A stretch of DNA of 64,000 nucleotides from Pseudidiomarina sp. CB1. GTDB lineage: Bacteria; Pseudomonadota; Gammaproteobacteria; Enterobacterales; Alteromonadaceae. Under the pieces are notes generated by a model. The model did no database searches. It was not told the DNA's origin and saw nothing but the letters and a program-made list of their open reading frames with translations. This document shows, piece after piece, positions 8,961 to 18,007 of this stretch (position 1 is the stretch's first letter; every line of letters begins with the position of its first letter). The position numbers and the translations under genes were made by a program. The stretch is taken from NCBI RefSeq assembly GCF_024752025.1, contig NZ_JANTPU010000001.1, positions 1,736,001 to 1,800,000 on the forward strand, in the 5' to 3' direction.

Positions 8961-8980
8961 AACCCGCCAAACGGCGGGTT
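8961..8980. terminator. Bidirectional rho-independent terminator
   Basis: AACCCGCC / GGCGGGTT, an 8-bp perfect stem with a 4-base loop, extended by A-T pairs on both sides. An A-run precedes it (a T-run on the minus strand) and TTTC follows. It sits between the convergent yaiI and S9 peptidase stops and can serve both. Confidence 0.85.
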
Positions 8981-8987
8981 TCTTCAC

Positions 8988-11423
8988 TTATTTCTCTGTT
9001 TTTAAATACAAATCAAGCCAACGCGTCTGCTCCCACAACATGTGCAGCACCGACTCACGCGCGCGATAGCCGTGTGACTCATGCGGCAACATCACCAAAC
9101 GCGCTGTACCACCCAAACCTTTAACAGCTTGATACAAACGCTCCGACTGCATTGGGAAGGTGCCCGAATTATTGTCGTTGCTGCCATGAATCATCAACAA
9201 TGGTTCATTGATTTTATGCGCATGGAAGAACGGCGACATACCAATGTATAAATCAGTGTCGTCCCACACCGTGCGCTCTTCGCGCTGGAAGCCAAACGGC
9301 GTTAAGCTCCGGTTGTAGGCGCCACTACGAGCTATACCGGTAGTGAACAAATCGCTGTGGGCCAGCATATTTGCGGTCATAAACGCGCCATAGGAATGGC
9401 CACCAAGCGCTACGCGTTCAGGGTCGGTTACGCCACGGTCAACACCAGCTTTGATCGCCGCACGACCGTTCATCACCAACTGTTCAATGAACGTATCATT
9501 AGGACGATTTTCGCCCTCGCCGACGATGGGCATGGTCGCATTGGCCAGCACCGCATAGCCTTGGGTGGCAAGATATTGTGGCCCCCAGTAGCTAATGCGA
9601 ACAAACTCATAAGGTGAACCCGACACCTGAGCGGCAGCAGAAGAACTCTTATATTCCCGCGGATAAGCCCAAATCATCGTCGGCAATGGACCGTCTTTTT
9701 CTTTGTCGTAACCGGCGGGTAAATACAGCTCCGCCGACATCGCCAGCCCATCTTCGCGCTCATAATTAATCATTTCACGCGTAATGCCTTTGGTGTGCGG
9801 CATCGGGTGCGCGGTTTCGGTCAAGGCTGTCAGTTCAGCGTCATCGACATCACGAACAAAAAAGTCTGCTGGATCTTCGACACCTTCGCGTTGCGTTAAG
9901 AAGGTCATTTCAACAGCGTCAATCAAATCGACTGGACGTTCAAAATAAGGCGCTTCGCTGCGCCACAGGCGCTCTTTCTCGCCACTTTGCAAATCAAATT
10001 GATCAATGAACGGACGGTCACCTTCCGGAGAAGCGCCGGTACCCGTTAAGAGCACCTTGCCATCTTGCACATGCAGAAGACTTCGACCATTAACATCAAC
10101 GGTAAAAGGCTGGCCTGGGTCGTTGTAACGATCTTCCCACGAACGATCCCAAACTAATTGCGGCTCAGCGTCAGAGGTAGCGTCCACGAGCCACAGCTTT
10201 TCATCACGATCGGCCCACCAGCGCTCCCAAATCAGAATGGTTTCTTCATCGGCAGCCAATACACGGCCTAAACGCTTGCTTAAATCGATCAATTTTTGCG
10301 GTTCAGCGTCAAAAGGAGCTGCTTGTTGGAACACCTGATCACGTACTTCAGCCTCAACTGCTGGATCGCCCTTATCGGTGGCTTCCGCCCACACCAAGGT
10401 AGCATCAGCATCATTGCGCCACTGCACCGAGCGACGCCCTTGCACCACAGCATCAAAAGCAATCGGCAGGTTATCGGCTAGACCCTGTTCTACCACGGTG
10501 TAAACATTTTCACCTGCTTGGTTCCAGACCATCGTGGTTTCAGGAAAGCGGTAGTACGGCACAGCATAAGAGTACGGACGCTTGATATGGCTCACCAGCA
10601 AATAATCATCACTTGGGGACACGCTTACGCCGTTATAAATGGCCTGTGGCCCAAGTTTTTGCTCGTCACCATTCACAGCAAAGAAGCGAATTTGGCTGGT
10701 AAAGTAGTAGTCAAAGAGCGCTTCGTCGGTCTTGTTTTGCAACAAATCTTGATAGGTCCGCGCTGGCGCATTACGCCCTGCACTCTCAGTGACAACTGGA
10801 CCACTCGGCACATTAGACGGTTTAGGTTTCGCTAGGCCTTCTGCTACCGTGTAACTGTATAAACCGCTGCTATCATGGCGCCACTCTAAACGTGGTCCCC
10901 AGACGGCATTCAACGGCGTGCTCGACCATTGCTTGGCGGTGCCAGCGTTGACATCGATCAACCACAGGTCGACGCTATCGACCGTTTGCTGCGCTACGGC
11001 AATGTAATCGCCATTCGGTGCCCAGCTCACGCCTAACAGCTTCAAGTCGCTAGGCAGTCCATCGATCTTTAATTCACTGCCATCATCGACGTCAACCAGC
11101 TTTAATTCGCTAATATAACGCGCTTGGCTGACCGTGTAGTTGGCTGGGTTAATACGCCGTCCAGCCAGCTTTAATTGCTCGGCAGCGACATCTTCAATGG
11201 TCGGTAGTGCTGGATAACCCGTCACTAACAGCACATCACCATCTGGGCTTAAGCTGCCGCCTGGTGAAGGCGCTGCATCAACGATATCAATAATGGCTTG
11301 GTCGGGTTCTTGATACGTCAACTTAACGGGGTTGGCGTCGACCGCCGTGACACCGCTGACACTCAACAAGGCGCCGGCACCGATAGCCAACGCTAATGAG
11401 CTTACTTTCAACGTTTTTAGCAT
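8988..11423 (-). CDS. Secreted S9 family serine peptidase, glutamyl endopeptidase-like
   Basis: 811 residues. The Sec signal peptide (MLKTLKVSSLALAIGAGALLSVSG) is followed by a long N-terminal beta-propeller-like half and a C-terminal alpha/beta hydrolase. The nucleophile lies in GGHSYGAFMTANML (Ser about residue 671), the acid in HGSNDNNSGTFP (Asp about 755), and the His in LPHESHGY (about 787). It resembles the bacterial relatives of plant chloroplast glutamyl endopeptidase within S9; dipeptidyl peptidase activity is less likely. It is probably periplasmic or secreted and helps use peptides as carbon source. One of three S9 enzymes in the window. Ends at the shared terminator. Confidence 0.85.
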   Translation of the reverse strand: MLKTLKVSSLALAIGAGALLSVSGVTAVDANPVKLTYQEPDQAIIDIVDAAPSPGGSLSPDGDVLLVTGYPALPTIEDVAAEQLKLAGRRINPANYTVSQARYISELKLVDVDDGSELKIDGLPSDLKLLGVSWAPNGDYIAVAQQTVDSVDLWLIDVNAGTAKQWSSTPLNAVWGPRLEWRHDSSGLYSYTVAEGLAKPKPSNVPSGPVVTESAGRNAPARTYQDLLQNKTDEALFDYYFTSQIRFFAVNGDEQKLGPQAIYNGVSVSPSDDYLLVSHIKRPYSYAVPYYRFPETTMVWNQAGENVYTVVEQGLADNLPIAFDAVVQGRRSVQWRNDADATLVWAEATDKGDPAVEAEVRDQVFQQAAPFDAEPQKLIDLSKRLGRVLAADEETILIWERWWADRDEKLWLVDATSDAEPQLVWDRSWEDRYNDPGQPFTVDVNGRSLLHVQDGKVLLTGTGASPEGDRPFIDQFDLQSGEKERLWRSEAPYFERPVDLIDAVEMTFLTQREGVEDPADFFVRDVDDAELTALTETAHPMPHTKGITREMINYEREDGLAMSAELYLPAGYDKEKDGPLPTMIWAYPREYKSSSAAAQVSGSPYEFVRISYWGPQYLATQGYAVLANATMPIVGEGENRPNDTFIEQLVMNGRAAIKAGVDRGVTDPERVALGGHSYGAFMTANMLAHSDLFTTGIARSGAYNRSLTPFGFQREERTVWDDTDLYIGMSPFFHAHKINEPLLMIHGSNDNNSGTFPMQSERLYQAVKGLGGTARLVMLPHESHGYRARESVLHMLWEQTRWLDLYLKTEK

Positions 11424-11538
11424 TGTTATTATCCTTTCTTGTGTTTACTTTAAGCTAACACATAAAACAAAGTGATCAGTCATTGAAGCCCGACATCAAT
11501 CGCAGCAATTTGGGCTTTAACCGCATAGCGAGCGTGCC

Positions 11539-12924
11539 ATGTCTTATGAAGAGAACCTAAAGCAGCGATTTGAGCGCATTGCGCAACTCAACCCGAAACT
11601 CAACGCATTCGTTGAGCTGTTTCACGAATCGGCGCTTGCCGCAGCGCAACGGTGTGATCAAACCGAGCCGCAAGGCGTCTTGCACGGCCTGCCTATTTCC
11701 ATCAAAGAGTGTTATCAACTGACTGGTACCGCAACAACGATTAACTATCCGCCTTTGCGCAACTATCGTGCGAACACAACCTCACCCTTGGTGCAGCGAC
11801 TGATCGACGCGGGAGCGGTGATTGTCGGCAAGACCAACGTACCAGCTTTGCTGGCGGATGCGCAGACCTTTGGCCCGCTTTACCCGACTGCGAATAACCC
11901 CTATGACCTCAGTCGCACACCGGGCGGCAGCACAGGTGGTGGCGCTGCAGCACTAGCCTCAGGCTTAGTTGACCTTGAACTGGGTAGCGATATTGGTGGC
12001 TCAATTCGCAATCCAGCGCATTTCTGCGGCTTGTATGGTCTGAAGCCAACTGAAAATGGGCATGCACACGATGGTCACATACCGCCTTTGCCTGGACACG
12101 ATGTCGGCATTCACCTGATGAACAGCACTGGTCCTTTAGCGCGCAGCGCTTCACTACTAAAGAACGCTTACGACGTGTTGTACCAACCTGATTGGCAACG
12201 CCGTTTTTATCTTCCGATCGCACGCCCGCAAGTAAAACCTGACAACTTGGCCGGTTATCGCTTCGGCTATATCGATAATTTTATCGGCTTAGGCCCTGGA
12301 CACGACGTGAGTCATGTATTGGACAAAACGATCCATGACCTACGTAACAAAGGTGCTACCGTTGATAAAATAGCCATAGATCCGCAGCTTGCCCGCAAGT
12401 TACTGACGCTATGGGTCGAATTGTTTGGCTTCGTTATGGGACAAACCATGAGTTGGCCTGTACGCAAGCTTATTTATTGGCAATACAGCAAACTCTTAAA
12501 GCGATCGAGTTTGCCAGCAACAAAGGCTTTGAAGTCAGGGTTAAGTTTAAATCTGAGGCGTTTAAGTGCCGCCTTAAAAGAGCGCGACGAGGTGATCGCT
12601 GAAATAAATAGGCTTTATGCCCAGGTCGACGTAGTTATAAGCCCAACTTCATTGGGCCCAGCCTTTCCGCATAATCACAAACATGAAGCGATTCTTTTAG
12701 ACGGTGAAGCTGTGCCTTATGTCGACTACTGCTTTCCGTTTGTGATGTTCTATAACTTAACTGGCCAGCCAGTGCTCAATGTACCAACAGGACTCAACGA
12801 AAGCGGCTTACCCGTAGGTCTTTCGTTCGCCGCAGCACACCACCAAGAGCCCACACTATTGCATTTAGCACAGCTGCTCGAAGCTGAAGGCTATCAACCC
12901 ATTCCCCCTAAGCTTGACGTATAA
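11539..12924 (+). CDS. Amidase-signature family amidase
   Basis: 461 residues. The amidase-signature Ser-Ser-Lys triad is visible: Lys in LPISIKECY (about residue 56), the first Ser in GGSTGGGAAA (about 131-140) and the nucleophile in GSDIGGSIRNPAHFCG (about 155). No signal peptide, so cytosolic. It hydrolyses an amide bond; the substrate cannot be predicted, and fatty-acid-amide-hydrolase-like or peptide amidase are options. It is not GatA, because no gatB or gatC is adjacent and the C-terminal part differs. The SDR gene begins 12 bases downstream, probably in the same operon. Confidence 0.85.
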   Translation: MSYEENLKQRFERIAQLNPKLNAFVELFHESALAAAQRCDQTEPQGVLHGLPISIKECYQLTGTATTINYPPLRNYRANTTSPLVQRLIDAGAVIVGKTNVPALLADAQTFGPLYPTANNPYDLSRTPGGSTGGGAAALASGLVDLELGSDIGGSIRNPAHFCGLYGLKPTENGHAHDGHIPPLPGHDVGIHLMNSTGPLARSASLLKNAYDVLYQPDWQRRFYLPIARPQVKPDNLAGYRFGYIDNFIGLGPGHDVSHVLDKTIHDLRNKGATVDKIAIDPQLARKLLTLWVELFGFVMGQTMSWPVRKLIYWQYSKLLKRSSLPATKALKSGLSLNLRRLSAALKERDEVIAEINRLYAQVDVVISPTSLGPAFPHNHKHEAILLDGEAVPYVDYCFPFVMFYNLTGQPVLNVPTGLNESGLPVGLSFAAAHHQEPTLLHLAQLLEAEGYQPIPPKLDV

Positions 12925-12936
12925 GGAGTAACAGCT

Positions 12937-13632
12937 ATGTCAGAACCTAAGAGAGGTCGCGTATTACTCATCACTGGTGCCTCGAGTGGCATCGGTAAAA
13001 CCACCGCATTAACGGCTGCCCGAGAAGGTTTCAAGCTCATTCTCACGGCCCGCCGCAAAGAGCTTCTCAATGAACTCGTCGACCAGATCGGTAGTGATCA
13101 AGCCATCGGTATCGCTGCTGATGCGGGCGACTACAAGTCGCTCGAGCAAGTGGTGGTGAAAGGTCTGGAGAAATTCGGTCAATTAGATGCAGTGTTCGCC
13201 AATGCAGGTACCGGTGTGAAGACACCAGGCACCGAAACCGGCAGTGCCGACGAGTGGAAGACCATGATTGATGTGAACATCAATGGTTTACTCTACACCG
13301 CACGCCTTACCCTGCCGCATCTACGCAAAACCACTGGGCATTTTTTGATGACCGGCTCTGCCGCTGGACGCTACACTATCAAAGGTTCGGTGTATGGTGC
13401 GACCAAGTGGTTTGTGCATGGTTTCGCGCAAAATCTAGCGGAAGAAATGAAAGAATGGGACGGCCGTTGTACAACCATTGCACCAGGCATGGTCAATACA
13501 CCGTTTTTTGACGAACCTAAGCCGGATAAGCTTGATCCACAAGACGTGGCGGACGCCGTGCTGTTTGCGCTTAATGCGCACCCGCGCAACAGCGTCCGCG
13601 AAGTTTACTTGATGCCGGCTTATCGCAATTAA
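12937..13632 (+). CDS. Short-chain dehydrogenase/reductase (YdfG-like)
   Basis: 231 residues. Classical SDR: cofactor motif TGASSGIGK (about residues 12-20), NAGTG (about 90-94), a catalytic Ser in MTGSAAGR and the YxxxK pair in YGATKWF. Arg residues after the first strand (LTARRKELL) favour NADP(H). Sequence layout is close to the YdfG 3-hydroxy acid/serine dehydrogenase group, but substrate is uncertain. The ribosome binding site AAGGAG lies in the 12-base gap after the amidase gene. The stop overlaps the convergent dUTPase gene by four bases. Confidence 0.85.
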   Translation: MSEPKRGRVLLITGASSGIGKTTALTAAREGFKLILTARRKELLNELVDQIGSDQAIGIAADAGDYKSLEQVVVKGLEKFGQLDAVFANAGTGVKTPGTETGSADEWKTMIDVNINGLLYTARLTLPHLRKTTGHFLMTGSAAGRYTIKGSVYGATKWFVHGFAQNLAEEMKEWDGRCTTIAPGMVNTPFFDEPKPDKLDPQDVADAVLFALNAHPRNSVREVYLMPAYRN

Positions 13633-14315
13633 GCGGAAGCGACCTCGCGGTCATAATGGTCGAGCAATAACGTTTGGGCATGCACCAGCGGTTGCTCGGC
13701 TGCAATAATTGCGTCTTGGTGTTCACCGAGGAGACGCATCATCACTTCGTTGTCTTCTTCGCCGTGCCAGATTTTAATATAGGTACCCTGCTTGTAGCCG
13801 CGTTGCTGTCGTAAGTTATTCAGCGCATTTTTACCAATATAGGTTAAGTACACGCTGTCGGCATCGCCGTAGGCATCGACCAACATGGTCATCAACTTGT
13901 CGAAAAACACCGGGCCACAAACCAGCGGTTGCGCCTCTGTACCATCTTGCGCAAGGGCTGCGACCAACGCTTTACCATCCTTAACGTTGCCATGGTTTTC
14001 GGCACCAGCAAGCAAGATCTGTGCGACATGCTCCGTCGCAGCCACAACATCTTTGCCTTGAGCGCACGCATGTTCAACCGCATCGGAAATCGCAAAATGG
14101 AGAATATCGATGAGCTCCATGTTCGCCTGCTCCCAATCCGCTTCCTGCTTTTTCCACCATTTGTAAGCGGTGTGCTCAAAGTACTCGCCTAGCTCGACAA
14201 GAATAGCCTTCACGTCGTCACGTTTGACTTTTGGTGCTTCAGGATAATCAGGATCAATCACCTGGTTGAAGGCAATCTGCATAGCCACAAGTTGGCGTGC
14301 TTGCGCTGGCGTCAT
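13629..14315 (-). CDS. Dimeric all-alpha dUTPase (dUTPase_2 family)
   Basis: 228 residues. The all-alpha NTP pyrophosphatase signature is present: an ELGEYFEHTAYKWWKK helix (about 41-56) and an MELIDILHF helix (about 66-74) supply the Glu/Asp metal ligands. The C-terminal part has YIGKNALNNLRQQRGYK and IKIWHGEEDN, which are specific to the dUTPase_2 family of phages, Campylobacter and kinetoplastids. It hydrolyses dUTP to dUMP and pyrophosphate, keeping uracil out of DNA. This is an alternative to the trimeric Dut of E. coli; whether a trimeric dut also exists in the genome is not visible here. Confidence 0.83.
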   Translation of the reverse strand: MTPAQARQLVAMQIAFNQVIDPDYPEAPKVKRDDVKAILVELGEYFEHTAYKWWKKQEADWEQANMELIDILHFAISDAVEHACAQGKDVVAATEHVAQILLAGAENHGNVKDGKALVAALAQDGTEAQPLVCGPVFFDKLMTMLVDAYGDADSVYLTYIGKNALNNLRQQRGYKQGTYIKIWHGEEDNEVMMRLLGEHQDAIIAAEQPLVHAQTLLLDHYDREVASA

Positions 14316-14375
14316 TAGGAATTCCTCTCGCTAAAGTTTAATGTTTTAGTAACGCCAAAATAGCACAAGACGCCG

Positions 14376-14900
14376 TCAGTAGGCGAGTTCAGGAATCGGC
14401 AAATGGCCAGTTTTTACATAGATGATCGTTTCTTCTTCAACGCGCGGCGTGTGTTTACTGCCATGAGGATTACGTAACCAAGTACCTTGTGGGTAACGTC
14501 CGTGCTCATCGATAAACTCACCGCTTAACACCACTATCTCCTCACCAGCATAATGACGATGCGGCTTGAAAAGTTCGCCCGCAGGCCACTTTACTAAGGC
14601 GACATGCTCGCTGAAAGGGGCATGCGATGAACCTGGTGGGTTGCGTAAATAAGTGCCCGCCGGATAATCACCGGTGTCATCGGAAAACACACCTTCAAGC
14701 ACGAAGATTTCTTCGCCTAATGGATGCTGATGGGTGGCAAAACGTGATCGCGGTGCATAGCGAACGATGCTGGTAGCTCGCCCGCGCTCCGCCTCTTCAC
14801 GTTCTAGTAATTTTCGTTCTATACCTGCAGCCGGACTGGGCTGCCACTCAGCTCGTGCGGTTTCAATAACGACGCGCTGTGAGAAATCCATATTCAGCAT
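14376..14900 (-). CDS. Two-domain cupin protein (ChrR-like cupin)
   Basis: 174 residues containing two cupin half-barrels that look like an internal duplication. Repeat 1 has ATHQHPLGEEIFVLEG then YPAGTYLRNPPGSSH (about 55-100). Repeat 2 has KPHRHYAGEEIVVLSG then YPQGTWLRNPHGSKH (about 110-155). His and Glu in each repeat (HxH...E...H) could bind zinc or another metal. This resembles the ChrR anti-sigma cupin fold, but the N-terminal zinc-binding anti-sigma domain is absent and no sigma factor gene adjoins. ATG 14900 has AGAGGAAAG upstream. Function unknown, possibly an oxygenase-like or sensor protein. Confidence 0.78.
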   Translation of the reverse strand: MLNMDFSQRVVIETARAEWQPSPAAGIERKLLEREEAERGRATSIVRYAPRSRFATHQHPLGEEIFVLEGVFSDDTGDYPAGTYLRNPPGSSHAPFSEHVALVKWPAGELFKPHRHYAGEEIVVLSGEFIDEHGRYPQGTWLRNPHGSKHTPRVEEETIIYVKTGHLPIPELAY

Positions 14901-15037
14901 GGAACAACTTTCCTCTTTTATAAAATCACCCAGTTTTTACTATAAAACCTAGTTAATGGATCGCTGAAAGCAACTTGAATTAAGCGAATACGCCACTATA
15001 TTTCGTTTATCACTAAAATAGTTTAGGAATTCTATTC

Positions 15038-15469
15038 ATGCCAGACTCCATCATCGCTGCCTGCCCGCACTGCCATAAGAAAAATCGACTTCCGGCGGAT
15101 CGTCATCGCGCTGACGCCAAGTGCGGTTCCTGTAGGCAGAAACTTTTTACTGGCGAAGCGTTTGTCGTTAACGCTGATCAATTTCGCGCGCACCGCGACA
15201 GTGACCTTCCACTAGTCGTTGACTTCTGGGCCAGTTGGTGTGGCCCCTGTCAGCAGTTTGCCCCGACGTTCAGCGAGGTTGCCAAGGCGTATGCCGAACG
15301 TGCGCGCTTTGTGAAAGTCAGCACCGAAACCGAACCACATTTGGCCCAGCACTTTGCGATTCGAAGCATACCTACATTGATGATCATCAAAAATGGACAG
15401 GAAGTGGGACGGCAGGCAGGTGCGTTGCCGCCACAGCAATTTAAGCAATGGCTGCAACAGCACCTTTAA
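15038..15469 (+). CDS. trxC: Thioredoxin 2
   Basis: 143 residues. An N-terminal zinc finger with CPHC (residues 9-12) and CGSC (about 30-33) precedes a thioredoxin domain with active site WCGPC (about 68-72) and cis-Pro loop IRSIPTLMI. Zinc finger plus thioredoxin is diagnostic for TrxC. It reduces cytosolic disulfides, mainly under oxidative stress. Its stop is six bases from the stop of the convergent DsbA-like gene. Confidence 0.93.
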   Translation: MPDSIIAACPHCHKKNRLPADRHRADAKCGSCRQKLFTGEAFVVNADQFRAHRDSDLPLVVDFWASWCGPCQQFAPTFSEVAKAYAERARFVKVSTETEPHLAQHFAIRSIPTLMIIKNGQEVGRQAGALPPQQFKQWLQQHL

Positions 15470-15475
15470 ACGGAG

Positions 15476-16243
15476 TTATTCAAGTTCGAGTAAGTGATTC
15501 ACAAGCGCGAAATAACGCTGCGACTCAGCCGGAGAGTGCGGCGCCGAGGCCGTAATCACGTATTTGCCGTTGACGACAAGCGTCGGCACACTGGTAACTT
15601 CGGCATCCATCATGTCAGTCATAATTTTGCGCAACTTGTCTGTTTGCGCTGGATTTTCAAACGCTGCAGCAAACGCTTCGCCATCAATTCCGTGTTCTGT
15701 CATAAAGCCCTGAATATCCTCGGGGCTTGGTAAACGATTATGGGTTTCGCGGGTACGCTGATAAAACTCGATCATTTCATCATCGAGGTTCGTTTCTGCA
15801 ACTTCACGTAGCGTATAGAAAACTCGTGAGTCGTAGGCCCAACGCTCGTTGGCTGGCGCTGCACGTTTCACTACCGCTACGTCGGTGTACTCCAATGCAT
15901 AGGCATTGATGGTTGGATTGAAATGTTGGCAATGCGGACAGCCTGGCCACAAAAACTCCATAACGAAGCCGGCTTCGCCCGGCGATTTTTCAAAATCAGC
16001 GAGTGTTAGCGCTGCGTCGAGAACCCGATAATCCTTACCCTCGACAAAATCTGTCGCACTAAACTCCTGTACGACATCAGGCGTCGGGTCAAGCTCTTGT
16101 GCGACTTTAGATGTCGCGCCGATGTCGCTTTCACTCGCTTGCGCGTCATCTTTCGTCGTGCCACTTGTTTCCTGCGCAGGTCCGCATGCTAAAAGCAGCA
16201 ACGCAGTCACACTCGCTAAAATGAATTTTACTTTAAAAGTCAT
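15476..16243 (-). CDS. DsbA-like thiol:disulfide oxidoreductase, lipoprotein
   Basis: 255 residues from ATG 16243, which has GAGG upstream; the longer frame to 16279 lacks one. The signal ends in lipobox LLLAC (Cys about residue 20), so it is probably membrane-tethered, unlike soluble DsbA. After a Ser/Asp-rich linker the thioredoxin fold has WPGCPHCQHF (CPHC active site, about residues 97-100) and cis-Pro loop SVPTLVVNG. The CPHC pair suggests an oxidase that introduces disulfides into periplasmic proteins, re-oxidised by DsbB. Length is greater than E. coli DsbA because of the linker. Confidence 0.85.
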   Translation of the reverse strand: MTFKVKFILASVTALLLLACGPAQETSGTTKDDAQASESDIGATSKVAQELDPTPDVVQEFSATDFVEGKDYRVLDAALTLADFEKSPGEAGFVMEFLWPGCPHCQHFNPTINAYALEYTDVAVVKRAAPANERWAYDSRVFYTLREVAETNLDDEMIEFYQRTRETHNRLPSPEDIQGFMTEHGIDGEAFAAAFENPAQTDKLRKIMTDMMDAEVTSVPTLVVNGKYVITASAPHSPAESQRYFALVNHLLELE

Positions 16244-16375
16244 AATCTGCCTCGTTGTTATTCTGTTACCCCATTTCAACGCAGACGAGGCAAAAAGTCA
16301 CGTCTTAGATACGTTGTAACGAGCTCTCCCCCTCGTAAAGGCGGCCGAAACGAGCAATAATGAGGTTCCTTGATA

Positions 16376-16396
16376 GCTCCGTGATCGCTCCGTGAT
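16376..16396 (+). repeat. Tandem repeat of GCTCCGTGAT
   Basis: GCTCCGTGAT occurs at 16376-16385 and 16387-16396, an 11-base period, 22 bases before the start of the META-domain lipoprotein and in the divergent region with the DsbA-like gene. An 11-base period puts both copies on one helix face, so this could be an operator; it may also be chance. Confidence 0.4.
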
Positions 16397-16417
16397 AGAA
16401 AGAAAAGGTACTCCAAC

Positions 16418-17359
16418 ATGTCAATTCTTCGTGGTTTAAGCATTGTCGCAACAGCCCTTATCGTGCTCGCCTGTAGTCCAAGTGAGCAACCGAGAAATAA
16501 GGTGTCGTACCAATGCGGTGCCCTGCCGTTAACCACCGAGCTTAACGGCGAAACCTTGACGCTGCGGTTTGGTGCAGAAAGTGCGCAAACGCTCGATCTT
16601 AAGGCCACCCGCAGCGCCTCAGGAGCTCGTTATACCCATCTTGAAAACGGTGCGGAGTTCTGGAGCAAAGGTAACGAAGCGCAGTTTAGTTCAGACGCCT
16701 TTTCTCTGCCGCTTTGCGTTGTTGAAGGCACACTTCCGCAACAGTTCAACGCTCGCGGGAACGAACCCTTTTGGCTACTCGCAATCAACGGCGATCAAGC
16801 CACCTTACGCCAACCCGGTAGCGAGGCCAGTTTTGCCATTACGCGACCTGAAGCGCAGCAGCTTCATCCTTTGCTGATCGATATAATGCTCGATAACGGT
16901 TGGGTGTTAACGCTCGAACAACAGGTTTGCTACGATACGATGAGCGGCCAGAGCTTTCCTTACCACGCTGAGCTAAAGACTGACGATGACGTATTGCTTG
17001 GCTGTGCCGGAGACCCTGATAGTTTAATTGCCGGTGCAAGCTGGCAACTCATGGATGCCCCAAGCACCCTAGACCAGCCTCCGTCACTCACATTTCACTC
17101 AGACCAACGTGTTAGCGGCTTCGCCGGTTGTAACTATGTAAATGGCCGCTATGAAATCACTGGCGAGGGCCTGCGGTTTGCTCCTTTAGCGGTAACCAAG
17201 CGTATGTGTCCACAGCCTGCTATGGCATTTGAAGATGCGCTCTTGCGCGATCTCCAACAAGTCACTAACGTGAAAGTATTTAGTGACAACACTTTGCAAC
17301 TGCAGTTAACGAATGGGGACTATCTGCAATTACAGCAAGTTCCACTAAAGCTGTGGTAA
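16418..17359 (+). CDS. Three-domain lipoprotein: MliC-like, COG3650, META
   Basis: 313 residues. Lipobox VLAC (Cys about residue 19). Three parts follow. Residues about 27-100 look like an MliC/lysozyme-inhibitor fold (VSYQCGALPL then AEFWSKGNEAQF). About 107-205 match COG3650 (FNARGNEPFWLLAI). About 210-313 form a META/HslJ-type domain (SWQLMDAPS..., VSGFAGCNYVNGRYEI, and a conserved late MCPQPAM). All three domains occur in envelope-stress or lysozyme-resistance lipoproteins, and one chain carrying all three is unusual in my experience. Likely outer-membrane, periplasm-facing. Domain calls rest on motif recognition. Confidence 0.72.
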   Translation: MSILRGLSIVATALIVLACSPSEQPRNKVSYQCGALPLTTELNGETLTLRFGAESAQTLDLKATRSASGARYTHLENGAEFWSKGNEAQFSSDAFSLPLCVVEGTLPQQFNARGNEPFWLLAINGDQATLRQPGSEASFAITRPEAQQLHPLLIDIMLDNGWVLTLEQQVCYDTMSGQSFPYHAELKTDDDVLLGCAGDPDSLIAGASWQLMDAPSTLDQPPSLTFHSDQRVSGFAGCNYVNGRYEITGEGLRFAPLAVTKRMCPQPAMAFEDALLRDLQQVTNVKVFSDNTLQLQLTNGDYLQLQQVPLKLW

Positions 17360-17385
17360 GAATAACCGACAAGAAGGACCGCAAA

Positions 17386-18003
17386 ATGAAGCTTTATGAG
17401 ACAAAAACAGCTCCCAACCCGCGCCGCGTGCGTATGTTCTTGGCCGAAAAGGGCTTGTTAGATAAGGTCGAGTGCGTCGAAGTCGACATTCAAAAAGGCG
17501 AGAACTTACAACCTGAGTTTGTCGCCAAAAACCCAATGAAGAAAGTACCCGTATTGGAACTCGACGACGGCACCTGTATTGCTGAAACCATGGCCATTTG
17601 CCGCTATTTTGAAGAGGCCTATCCGGATAGCCCTAAATTACTCGGTGAGTCTGCGACCGAACAGGCGTTCATTGAACAATGGCTACGTTGGCTTGATTAC
17701 TACTATTTTGTGCCTTGTGGTATGGGCTTTCAACACACAAGTGGCTACTTCAAAGATCGTATGACTCCTAACCCAACCTGGGGTGAGTCTTGTGTGAAAG
17801 ACACGCAAAAGTTCATGGAATTTCTAAACCAGCATCTCGCCGATAAGGATTATATTTGTTGTGGCAAACTAACCGCAGCAGACCTTACCGCTTTCGCGGT
17901 GACAGCGTTTGCCCGGGTTATCCAGCTAAGAGTCGATGACAGCCTACCCCACTTAAACAAGTGGTATCAGCAGATGAAAGAACGTCCGTCGGCGCAGGTT
18001 TAG
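17386..18003 (+). CDS. Glutathione S-transferase family protein
   Basis: 205 residues from ATG 17386, with AAGGAC seven bases upstream; the frame extends to 17353 without support. The N-terminal thioredoxin-like domain has KTAPNPRRVRMFLAEKG, the cis-Pro segment KKVPVLELDDG and the glutathione-contact pair ETMAI (Glu-Thr here rather than Glu-Ser). The C-terminal helical domain contains the N-capping stretch CGKLTAADLTAFA. It probably conjugates or reduces with glutathione; substrate unknown. Convergent with the DUF4434 gene, four bases between stops. Confidence 0.85.
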   Translation: MKLYETKTAPNPRRVRMFLAEKGLLDKVECVEVDIQKGENLQPEFVAKNPMKKVPVLELDDGTCIAETMAICRYFEEAYPDSPKLLGESATEQAFIEQWLRWLDYYYFVPCGMGFQHTSGYFKDRMTPNPTWGESCVKDTQKFMEFLNQHLADKDYICCGKLTAADLTAFAVTAFARVIQLRVDDSLPHLNKWYQQMKERPSAQV

Positions 18004-18007
18004 TGCT

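Noticed and set aside
11539-12924. GatA (Asp/Glu-tRNA amidotransferase subunit)
   Set aside because: Amidase signature is shared, but no gatB/gatC neighbours and the C-terminal half differs.
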